64,000 nt of DNA from assembly GCF_003112535.1 (NCBI RefSeq), contig NZ_BEWA01000009.1, forward strand, positions 248,001 through 312,000. The letters run 5' to 3'. Shown piece after piece: positions 8,655 through 15,295 of this stretch. Each line of letters starts with the position of its first letter. Position 1 is the stretch's first letter. Under the pieces are notes generated by a model. That model saw only the letters and a program-made list of their open reading frames with translations. It ran no database searches and was not told the DNA's origin. This stretch comes from Streptomyces rishiriensis (lineage in GTDB: Bacteria > Actinomycetota > Actinomycetes > Streptomycetales > Streptomycetaceae). The position numbers and the translations under genes are program-made.

Positions 8655-8669
8655 CTGCGGATTCCGCAG
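8655..8669. promoter_or_regulatory. Candidate Lrp/AsnC operator (15-bp palindrome)
   Basis: CTGCGGATTCCGCAG is a perfect 7-1-7 palindrome in the gap between the divergent regulator and dehydrogenase genes. Length, central base and position fit an Lrp-type box controlling both directions. Confidence 0.55.
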
Positions 8670-8771
8670 CCGTCACGCGATCGGGGGTGTTGAAAACGCG
8701 GGCGCGCGGATTAGGGTGGTGTCTCAGTCCATGGACACCCCCAGCAGTAAGAAACGATCAGGAGGCCGGCA

Positions 8772-10220
8772 GTGAGCACCGAGCTGCGCCGGATGCGCAA
8801 ACTACGGAATTACATCGCCGGCGAGTTCCGGGACGCCGTCGACGGACGGACCACCGAGGTGGTCAACCCGGCGACGGGCGAGGCGTACGCGACCGCGCCG
8901 CTGTCCGGCCCGGCGGACGTCGACGCCGCCATGGCCGCCGCCGCCGAGGCCTTCCCGGGCTGGCGCGACACCACCCCGGCCGAGCGTCAGAAGGCCCTCC
9001 TCAAGATCGCGGACGCGTTCGAGGAGCGCGCCGAGGACCTCATCGCGGCGGAGGTGGAGAACACGGGCAAGCCCATCGGCCTGACCCGCTCCGAGGAGAT
9101 CCCGCCGATGGTGGACCAGATCCGCTTCTTCGCGGGCGCGGCCCGGATGCTGGAGGGCCGCTCGGCCGGCGAGTACATGGACGGGATGACCTCGATCGTC
9201 CGCCGTGAGCCGGTCGGCGTCTGCGCGCAGGTCGCGCCGTGGAACTACCCCATGATGATGGCCGTGTGGAAGTTCGCCCCGGCGATCGCGGCCGGCAACA
9301 CGGTGGTGCTCAAGCCGTCGGACACCACCCCCGCCTCCACCGTCCTGATCGCCGACATCATCGGCTCGATCCTGCCCAAGGGCGTCTTCAACGTCGTCAC
9401 CGGGGACCGGGACACTGGCCGGCTGATGGTCGAGCACCCGACCCCTGCCATGGCGTCCATCACCGGGTCCGTGCGCGCCGGCATGTCGGTCGCCGAGTCG
9501 GCGTCCCGCGACCTCAAGCGGGTCCACCTGGAGCTGGGCGGCAAGGCGCCGGTCGTGGTCTTCGAGGACACCGACATCGCCAAGGCCGTCGAGGACATCT
9601 CGGTGGCGGGCTACTTCAACGCCGGCCAGGACTGCACGGCCGCCACCCGCGTCCTCGTCCAGGAGTCCATCCACGACGAGTTCGTGGCCGCGCTCGCGAA
9701 GGCCGCCTCCGAGACGAAGACCGGGCAGCCGGACGACGAGGACGTGCTGTACGGGCCGCTGAACAACCCCAACCAGCTCGAGCAGGTCGCCGGGTTCATC
9801 GAGCGGCTGCCCGCGCACGCCAAGGTCGAGGCGGGCGGTGAACGGGTCGGCGACAAGGGCTACTTCTACGCCGCCACCGTCGTCTCCGGGCTGAAGCAGG
9901 ACGACGAGATCATCCAGAACGAGGTCTTCGGGCCGGTCATCACCGTCCAGTCCTTCACGGACGAGGACCAGGCCGTCGCGTGGGCCAACGGCGTCGACTA
10001 CGCCCTCGCCTCCTCGGTGTGGACCAAGGACCACGGCCGTGCCATGCGGATGTCGAAGAAGCTCGACTTCGGCTGCGTGTGGATCAACACCCACATCCCG
10101 CTGGTCGCCGAGATGCCCCACGGCGGCTTCAAGAAGTCCGGCTACGGCAAGGACCTCTCGGGCTACGGCTTCGACGACTACACGCGCATCAAGCACGTCA
10201 TGACGTCCCTCGACGCGTAG
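8772..10220 (+). CDS. Gamma-aminobutyraldehyde dehydrogenase
   Basis: A 482-residue NAD(P)-dependent aldehyde dehydrogenase. The cofactor and catalytic elements are APWNYPMMM, the glutamate of LELGGKAP and the nucleophile in GQDCTAATR (about C288). The last 60 residues (GCVWINTHIPLVAEMPHGGFKKSGYGKD) closely match the YdcW/PatD-type betaine-aldehyde/aminobutyraldehyde group. The likely reaction is 4-aminobutanal to GABA, following the neighbouring aminotransferase. The start is GTG with an excellent AGGAGG eight bases upstream. It is transcribed away from the Lrp gene and ends before a strong hairpin, so it is probably monocistronic. Confidence 0.88.
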   Translation: MSTELRRMRKLRNYIAGEFRDAVDGRTTEVVNPATGEAYATAPLSGPADVDAAMAAAAEAFPGWRDTTPAERQKALLKIADAFEERAEDLIAAEVENTGKPIGLTRSEEIPPMVDQIRFFAGAARMLEGRSAGEYMDGMTSIVRREPVGVCAQVAPWNYPMMMAVWKFAPAIAAGNTVVLKPSDTTPASTVLIADIIGSILPKGVFNVVTGDRDTGRLMVEHPTPAMASITGSVRAGMSVAESASRDLKRVHLELGGKAPVVVFEDTDIAKAVEDISVAGYFNAGQDCTAATRVLVQESIHDEFVAALAKAASETKTGQPDDEDVLYGPLNNPNQLEQVAGFIERLPAHAKVEAGGERVGDKGYFYAATVVSGLKQDDEIIQNEVFGPVITVQSFTDEDQAVAWANGVDYALASSVWTKDHGRAMRMSKKLDFGCVWINTHIPLVAEMPHGGFKKSGYGKDLSGYGFDDYTRIKHVMTSLDA

Positions 10221-10242
10221 CGCTCCGCGGGTTCGGCCGCAC

Positions 10243-10272
10243 ACGGGCACGGCGGTCCTCCGCCGTGCCCGT
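10243..10272 (+). terminator. Hairpin terminator after the aldehyde dehydrogenase
   Basis: A 13-bp perfect stem (ACGGGCACGGCGG) with a TCCT tetraloop lies 23 bases past the stop codon. A second GC-rich hairpin (GGCCGTGGG / CCCACGGCC) follows within 50 bases. Confidence 0.75.
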
Positions 10273-10437
10273 CGCGTTCACGGGCCGTGGGCCCCTGGCG
10301 GGGGTCCCACGGCCGGCGGCCCTCGTCGGGACCTGTCGTCACCCCTGCCGACTCATCTCCGCATCGTGACCGCCCGGTCGACGGCGTCGGTCGGCGTCGG
10401 CCGGCTGCCGCCGTTTCGGGCTTTGCCATCTCTTTAC

Positions 10438-10461
10438 AACCTGGTCCCGGGCTGCCTCGTC
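10438..10461 (+). promoter_or_regulatory. ECF-sigma type promoter of the sortase operon
   Basis: AAC (10438-10440, in ACAACCT) and CGTC (10458-10461) are separated by 17 bases, the classic actinobacterial ECF promoter spacing. The start codon of the first gene follows 44 bases later. The operon itself encodes an ECF sigma factor, so autoregulation is plausible. Confidence 0.55.
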
Positions 10462-10504
10462 TCTTCGCTCGATCCGTCAACGGACCGACGAAAGAGAGCG
10501 ATTC

Positions 10505-10900
10505 ATGCGACTCAAGCCCCGAACGGGCCTCGCCGCCCTGGCAGTTGCGAGCACCGCCCTGCTGGCGGGCGCGGCGCCGGCGCTCGCCGACGCGGGGACG
10601 CCGACCCCCGTTCCCAGCACCCGCAGTGCCAGCCAGGCCCCGGGCGGGGCCGACACCGGCCCGACCGACACCGGCCCGAGCAGGGCGGCCGAGCCCACCA
10701 AGGCGCCCGAGGCCACCAGTGCTCCGGCCACCGGCCGGAACCAAGTCGGCGTCGTGCCGAGGGGAGCGGCCGACACCGGCGTCGCCGAGCCGGCCTCCGA
10801 GGGCCACGGCACGCTGATCGGCGGCGGCGCCGCGGCGGCGTTCGCCGCGGCCGGCACCGTCTTCTATGTCGTGCGGCGCCGGAGGGCGACCGGCGCATGA
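10505..10900 (+). CDS. Small exported, C-terminally membrane-anchored protein, probable class F sortase substrate
   Basis: A 131-residue protein with a Sec signal peptide (MRLKPRTGLA start, core ASTALLAGAA, cleavage after ALA-DA). A Pro/Thr/Ala/Gly-rich unfolded middle with repeats of the type GADTGPTDTGPS follows. Its end resembles a sorting signal: VPRGAADTG, a Gly/Ala-rich hydrophobic segment (GGGAAAAFAAAGTVFYVV) and RRRR. There is no LPxTG or LAxTG; PRGAADTG occupies that place. Its stop overlaps the sortase start (ATGA), which supports a substrate-enzyme relationship. No enzymatic domain is visible, so a wall or membrane structural role is a guess. Confidence 0.75.
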   Translation: MRLKPRTGLAALAVASTALLAGAAPALADAGTPTPVPSTRSASQAPGGADTGPTDTGPSRAAEPTKAPEATSAPATGRNQVGVVPRGAADTGVAEPASEGHGTLIGGGAAAAFAAAGTVFYVVRRRRATGA

Positions 10901-11622
10901 GCCCGCTCTCCAGGCGCGCCCCGGCGCTCGCGGCCCTCGCGGCGCTGCTGTTCACCGGCTGCACCGCGCACGGGTCCGAGCCGGCCGCGACGCCCGGCAC
11001 GACCGCCACGGCCGTCGCGGGCGGACCGGGGCCCTCGGCCCCGGCCGCTCCGGCCGCCCGGGCCGTGCGGCCCCTCGCGCGCTCGGCGCCGGTCGGACTG
11101 CAAATCCCGGCCATCGGCGTCGACACCCCGGTCATGCGGCTGGGACTGGCCGCCGACGGCAGTGTCCAGGTGCCTCCGGTCGAGCGGCACGACCGGGCGG
11201 GGTGGTACGAGCACTCGCCGACGCCGGGGCAGACCGGGCCGTCGGTGATCCTCGCCCACGTCACGGTCGGGCAGTACGGCGACGGCGTGTTCCGCCGCCT
11301 CGACCGGCTGCACCGGGGCGACCGGATCGTGGTGCGCCTGGAGAACGGCACGACGGCCGGGTTCGCCGTCACCCGCGTGCGGACCGTCGACAAGGCGCAG
11401 TTCCCCACCGAGGAGGTCTACGGGAACGTGGGCCGGCCCGAACTGCGTCTCATCACGTGCGGCGGCCCGCGCACCGGCGACGGGTACCGCGACAACGTGA
11501 TCGTCTTCGCCGCGCTCAGCACCGGATCCGGGTCCGGATCCACGTCCGGGTCCGGGTCCACGTCCGGGTCCACGTCCGGGTCTGGATCCGGCGGCGCGTC
11601 GAGTACTGCGGGAGAACGTTGA
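10897..11622 (+). CDS. Class F sortase with N-terminal lipobox
   Basis: A 241-residue sortase. The catalytic triad is visible: His in ILAHVTVG (about H121), Cys in LITCGG (about C188) and Arg in GYRDNVIV (about R198). Sequence around the triad fits class F, the actinobacterial group with unclear substrates. The N-terminus is unusual: ALLFTGC is a good lipobox, with C22 as the potential lipidated cysteine, where class F enzymes generally have a transmembrane helix. A Pro/Ala-rich linker follows. After the last strand is a 30-residue Gly/Ser/Thr tail encoded by hexamer repeats. ATGA overlap with the upstream gene and TTGA overlap with the sigma gene couple translation of all three. Confidence 0.86.
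   Translation: MSPLSRRAPALAALAALLFTGCTAHGSEPAATPGTTATAVAGGPGPSAPAAPAARAVRPLARSAPVGLQIPAIGVDTPVMRLGLAADGSVQVPPVERHDRAGWYEHSPTPGQTGPSVILAHVTVGQYGDGVFRRLDRLHRGDRIVVRLENGTTAGFAVTRVRTVDKAQFPTEEVYGNVGRPELRLITCGGPRTGDGYRDNVIVFAALSTGSGSGSTSGSGSTSGSTSGSGSGGASSTAGER
11523..11592 (+). repeat. Hexamer repeat encoding the Gly/Ser/Thr tail of the sortase
   Basis: Alternating variants of GGGTCC, GGATCC and ACGTCC are repeated about eleven times in frame. Such an array is prone to slippage in multiples of six, which changes tail length without breaking the frame. Confidence 0.8.
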
Positions 11623-12116
11623 AACGCTCACGCTCGCGCGAGAGGGCGGCGTCCGAACTGTTCGCCGCCCTCTACCCCCGCCTGGCCGGCTGGTGCCGCC
11701 GTCTCGTCGACGACGACGAGACGGCGCACGAGATCGCCTCGGAGGCGTTCACCCGGCTCTGGGCGCGCTGGACGACGGTGACCGAGCCCCAGGGCTTCCT
11801 GTTCGTCACCGCCGCCAACCTGGTCCGCGACCACTGGCGCAAGCTGGAACGGGAACGCCGGGCCGTGCGCCGGGTCACCGTCGAGGTCGCCGTCGCCCCG
11901 CCGGCCGAACAGGCCGACCCGTCGGTGCGGATGCTGGTGCAGTCCCTGCCCGACCGGCTGCGGGTGCCGATCCTGCTGCACTACTACGCTGACATGCCGA
12001 TCCGGGAGGTGTCCGTGCTGACCGGACGCAAGGAAGGAACCGTCAAGGCCGACCTGCACGCGGCCCGCGAACTGCTCCGCGTCCACCTGAGGAGAAGCCT
12101 TGATCACACCGGCTGA
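11619..12116 (+). CDS. ECF-subfamily RNA polymerase sigma factor
   Basis: A 165-residue sigma-70 family protein reduced to regions 2 and 4. Region 2 spans about residues 10-75 (LFAALYPRLAGWCRRL, then GFLFVTAANLVRDHWRK). Region 4 spans about residues 110-160 with the helix-turn-helix VSVLTGRKEGTVKADLHAARELL. The start is TTG overlapping the sortase stop (TTGA), with GGGAGA just ahead. The coding position suggests it drives the sortase operon through the ECF-type promoter at 10438. The following membrane protein could be its antagonist, but it lacks a zinc-binding anti-sigma motif. Confidence 0.86.
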   Translation: MKRSRSRERAASELFAALYPRLAGWCRRLVDDDETAHEIASEAFTRLWARWTTVTEPQGFLFVTAANLVRDHWRKLERERRAVRRVTVEVAVAPPAEQADPSVRMLVQSLPDRLRVPILLHYYADMPIREVSVLTGRKEGTVKADLHAARELLRVHLRRSLDHTG

Positions 12117-12633
12117 CGACTTCGACGACGGCCCGGACCTCGACCCCGACGACCCCCTGACCGTCATCCTGCGCCCCCCCGCCGGACACCTCGGCCCGCC
12201 GCCCGGCCGCTACGAGGAGATCCGCCGCGGCGCGGTCCGCCGCAGGACGCTGCGCACCGCGGCCGGCGTCGGAGCGGCGTGCGCGGTCACCGTGTTCGCC
12301 GTCCTGCTGCCGCTGCGGCTGACGGCGTCCGACGCGCCCGTGCGCCCGACGACGCCGCTCGCCCCGCCCCCGGTGACCGGCGGTCCGTCCACCGGGCCCG
12401 TGCCCGGTCCGTCGGCCTCGCCTCCGGAGCGCGCCGAGCGCCCTACCCGGGGGGCGGACACGACGAGCGCCCCCGACGCCGCGGCTGCCCCCGCCGACAC
12501 CGCTGCCCCGGGCACGGACCGCACCTACGGCGCGCGTCCGACGCCGAGCGCGCAGGAAACGCGGTCGCCCCGGCGCAGTGCGCCGTCCATGGCGCCCTCC
12601 ACCGCGTCGTCGGCGTCGAAGGCGCGCCGTTGA
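12100..12633 (+). CDS. Single-pass membrane protein, possible anti-sigma partner
   Basis: 177 residues. An acidic cytoplasmic N-terminus of about 45 residues (DDFDDGPDLDPDD) and a basic RRRTLR stretch precede one transmembrane helix (about residues 60-72). A Pro/Ala/Thr/Ser-rich extracytoplasmic tail follows, with no recognisable domain. The TTG start is preceded by a strong GAGGAGAAG and overlaps the sigma gene by 17 bases, so the two are coexpressed. Topology and position match ECF anti-sigma factors, but the usual HxxxCxxC motif is absent; the functional assignment is inference only. Confidence 0.65.
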   Translation: MITPADDFDDGPDLDPDDPLTVILRPPAGHLGPPPGRYEEIRRGAVRRRTLRTAAGVGAACAVTVFAVLLPLRLTASDAPVRPTTPLAPPPVTGGPSTGPVPGPSASPPERAERPTRGADTTSAPDAAAAPADTAAPGTDRTYGARPTPSAQETRSPRRSAPSMAPSTASSASKARR

Positions 12634-12707
12634 GGCCGATTCACGCACCGTAGCCGTCCGGGGCCGACTGCTCCTACCATGGAGTCCGCCGTCGGGGGAG
12701 GGTGGTC

Positions 12708-13661
12708 GTGTCGCGCAGTGCACCGCAGCCGTCGGGACGTCGGCTCGAGGACTCGATCGCCTGGGCGGTCCGCAACGCGGACGGCCTCGTGGCCATCGCC
12801 GTGGCCCTCACCGTGGGCCTGCTGGACATCACGGACAAGAACTTCGACGACAACATCGTCACCGGCTCGATCCTGCTGGTCCTGGCCACGCTGGTGTACG
12901 GATCGCTGACCGAGCGCCGACGCCGGATGGCCGACATCCGGGCCGCCACCGCCGGGACCGGCCGGGCGATCGAGGATCTGGCCATGGTCCGCACGCTGAC
13001 CGGCCCGGAGGTCGGTCCCGCGCACGAGCGGGCCCGGCGCAGCACCAGCCGCTGGGTCTTCAAGGGCGGCACCGGGACCTATCTGCGGGCGGTCACCCTG
13101 CCCGAGTGCGTGCTGGAGGCGCAGCGGCAGCGCCGCTCCCTCAGCATGAAGATCGACATCGTCAACCCGGCCGACGACAAGGTGTGCGAGGCCTACGCCC
13201 GTTTCCGGCGGACCTTCGGACACGGGGACGGCGAGGGCTGGACGCCGGAACGCACCCGCAAGGAGTCCTACGCCACCGTCGTCGCCGCCAGCTGGCACCG
13301 GCAACGGCTGGACACCCTGGAGATCGACGTCCATCTCAGCTCCGTGGCACCGGCGTTGCGCTTCGACCTGTCCGACACCTGCCTGATCATCACCCAGGAC
13401 GACCCGCGCCGCGTCAGCCTGTTCGTGGAGCGGGGGCGGCCGCTGTACGACTACTACGTCACCGAGTTGCACCAGAGCCGCGAGCAGGCGGTCAAGCTCG
13501 ATCTGCGGGAGGCGGCCCCGTTGGGCGAGGAGCCGACCGTCGACGAGGTCAGACGGCTGCTCGACCGGCTCGGACTGCCGTTGCCGGCCAGTTTCACCGA
13601 CCGCGACGTCGGCGACGTGATCGACAAGGCGCTGCGCGCGGAGGACCCCTACCGCAGGTGA
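12708..13661 (+). CDS. Two-transmembrane protein with an unassigned cytoplasmic domain
   Basis: I do not recognise this 317-residue protein. Two adjacent hydrophobic helices near the N-terminus (LVAIAVALTVGLLD and IVTGSILLVLATLVYGSL) form a hairpin. The rest, about 240 residues, is soluble and mixed alpha/beta, with conserved-looking patches FKGGTGTYLRAVTLPE and MKIDIVNPADDKVCEAYARFR. The latter is vaguely reminiscent of phospholipase-D-like folds, but no HKD motif is present. The GTG at 12708 is used because GGGGGAGG sits at better spacing than for the GTG at 12702. It leads a tight three-gene operon with a cupin-like and an inositol-monophosphatase-like gene. Confidence 0.75.
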   Translation: MSRSAPQPSGRRLEDSIAWAVRNADGLVAIAVALTVGLLDITDKNFDDNIVTGSILLVLATLVYGSLTERRRRMADIRAATAGTGRAIEDLAMVRTLTGPEVGPAHERARRSTSRWVFKGGTGTYLRAVTLPECVLEAQRQRRSLSMKIDIVNPADDKVCEAYARFRRTFGHGDGEGWTPERTRKESYATVVAASWHRQRLDTLEIDVHLSSVAPALRFDLSDTCLIITQDDPRRVSLFVERGRPLYDYYVTELHQSREQAVKLDLREAAPLGEEPTVDEVRRLLDRLGLPLPASFTDRDVGDVIDKALRAEDPYRR

Positions 13662-13705
13662 GCGTGTGCCCGGCCGGATCCCGACGAGAGCCCCTTGGGG
13701 GAGTG

Positions 13706-14365
13706 ATGGACTACCCGGCCCTCGAACGGGCCGCGCGGCGGGGCGCGACCGCCGAGCTGGTGCGGCACGCCGTGTCGCAACTCGAGGGAGTCGTCTCCGG
13801 CGGCCGGGCGCTGCGCGCGGTGCGTCATCCGCTGGGGTTCGTCTGTCTGCCGGTCCTGCGCGACGGGCCGCAGGGCGTGTGCGTGCATGTCTTCGGGCCT
13901 ACGGACCCCGTCCTGGAGGACCGCCGAGTGCACTCGCACAGCTGGGAGTTGACGAGCACGGTGCTGTACGGGGAGCTGAACAACCGGCGGATGGAGGTGA
14001 CCGAGGAGGCCGTGCGCCCCACCCACCGCGTGTTCGAGGTGCACAGCGCGCCGTCCGGGGTGGACGAACTGCGGCCCACCAGACGGCTGGTGCGCTGTCT
14101 GCCGGGTCCCGAGCAGTCGAGCGCACGGGGTCAGACCTACGCCCTTCCGGCGGGCGAGTTCCACACCACCGTGGTGCCGGACGGCCGTCCGACCGCCACC
14201 CTGGTGCTGGGGCGGACGACGCCCGGCCGGGCGGACCTCTCCCTGGGCCCGATACGGGCCCCGGGCCACCGGGTGGTCCGCAGGATGTGCGACGCGGCCC
14301 AGACCGCCCGGATCGCCCAGGCCGCGCTCAGGAGGATCCATGAGGCCCACCCCCCGTCCGTCTGA
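13706..14365 (+). CDS. Cupin-like protein of unknown function
   Basis: A 219-residue protein without signal peptide or membrane segment. Its central part has a double-stranded beta-helix pattern: VHSHSWELTSTVLYGELNN supplies two histidines and a glutamate with cupin-like spacing. GEFHTTVV about 60 residues later could supply a third histidine ligand. A metal-dependent dioxygenase, isomerase or sensor are all possible; no substrate can be proposed. The ATG at 13706 follows TGGGGGAG, and the gene overlaps the start of the phosphatase-like gene by 26 bases, so expression is coupled. Confidence 0.7.
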   Translation: MDYPALERAARRGATAELVRHAVSQLEGVVSGGRALRAVRHPLGFVCLPVLRDGPQGVCVHVFGPTDPVLEDRRVHSHSWELTSTVLYGELNNRRMEVTEEAVRPTHRVFEVHSAPSGVDELRPTRRLVRCLPGPEQSSARGQTYALPAGEFHTTVVPDGRPTATLVLGRTTPGRADLSLGPIRAPGHRVVRRMCDAAQTARIAQAALRRIHEAHPPSV

Positions 14366-15221
14366 CTTCACCGCCGAGTGCCGGACGGCGGTGGCGGCCG
14401 CCGAGGCGGCCGGGGCGCTGCTGCGGTCAAGGTTCCCCGACGGGTTCGCGGCCCGCCCCAAGGGCGCCCTGGGCGACGTCGTCACCGACCTCGACCTGCT
14501 GGCCGAGAGCATGGTCGTCGACCGGATCCGCGCCGACTTCCCGCACGACCGCGTCCTCGCCGAGGAGGGCGGCGACCTGGGCGCCCTGGGCGGCGACGGC
14601 GGCCGCACCTGGCTGGTGGACCCCCTCGACGGCAGCAACAACGTGGTGATCGGCCTGCCCGTCTACGTCGTCGGCATCGCCCTGTGCGTGGAGGGGGCGC
14701 CGGTGGTCGGCGTGGTGCACGACCCGGTGACCGGCCGGACCTGGTCGGCCCGGCACGGGGCGGGCGCGCACGGTCCGGCCGGCCCGCTCGCCCCGGCCCG
14801 CCGGCCGTCCTCGCCCGCGGGGCCGCTCCTGGCCTGGACCCAGGGGCACGCGGTCCGCCGTGACGATCCGGCCGTCCACGCCTTGCGGCACGGCCTGGAG
14901 CTGCGCTCGCGCCGGCTGCTCCAGCTGTGGGCGCCGCTGGTCGCCTGGGCGATGCTGGCCAGAGGGGACATCGACGGCTTCGTCGGCTACCGCGCCGAGG
15001 CCATCGACCTGCCGGCCGGGGCCCTGCTGGCCCGCGAGGCCGGGGTGGTCCTGCGCAGGCTCGACGGCGGCGAGTTCAGCGCCGGCTTCACCGGCCCCGA
15101 CACCGACCGGTCCTTCGTCGCGGGCCGCCCCGAGATCCTGCCGTCCCTGCTGGACCTGGTCGCGGCCGCCACCCCCCTGCGCGGCAGGGCGCCGGGGCGG
15201 GCCGGCACGGCCACCGGGTGA
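14340..15221 (+). CDS. Inositol monophosphatase-family phosphatase
   Basis: A 293-residue member of the Mg2+-dependent, Li+-sensitive phosphatase superfamily (IMPase, CysQ/BPNT, FBPase-like). The metal-binding motifs are visible: DVVTDLDL near residue 43, EEGG near 76 and the hallmark WLVDPLDGSNN near 91. A further conserved Asp lies in AEAIDLPAGALL near 222. In the hallmark, threonine, usual in DGTxN inositol phosphatases, is replaced by serine. Substrate could be inositol phosphate, 3'-phosphoadenosine 5'-phosphate or a nucleotide-derived signal. It ends in a small tandem-repeat tract that faces the convergent permease gene. Confidence 0.83.
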   Translation: MRPTPRPSDFTAECRTAVAAAEAAGALLRSRFPDGFAARPKGALGDVVTDLDLLAESMVVDRIRADFPHDRVLAEEGGDLGALGGDGGRTWLVDPLDGSNNVVIGLPVYVVGIALCVEGAPVVGVVHDPVTGRTWSARHGAGAHGPAGPLAPARRPSSPAGPLLAWTQGHAVRRDDPAVHALRHGLELRSRRLLQLWAPLVAWAMLARGDIDGFVGYRAEAIDLPAGALLAREAGVVLRRLDGGEFSAGFTGPDTDRSFVAGRPEILPSLLDLVAAATPLRGRAPGRAGTATG

Positions 15222-15295
15222 GAGTCAGTCACGGCCACCGGGTGAGGGCCACGCTCGGCTACCCGGTGAGGGCCCGTCACGGCTACCGGGTGAGG
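15206..15295. repeat. Four tandem copies of a 24-25 bp repeat between convergent genes
   Basis: CACGGCCACCGGGTGAG recurs at 15206, 15230, 15254 (degenerate) and 15279. The array covers the last codons of the phosphatase gene, the gap and the last codons of the convergent permease gene, and each unit carries an in-frame-capable TGA. Confidence 0.8.

Noticed and set aside
8802..10250. 482-codon open frame antisense to the aldehyde dehydrogenase
   Set aside because: It mirrors a well-supported gene, has no motif and is rich in Asp/Gly/Val/Arg, as expected of the complementary strand of high-GC coding sequence.
15206..15295. Possible CRISPR array
   Set aside because: The units are contiguous 24-25 bp tandem copies with no unique spacers and no cas genes.
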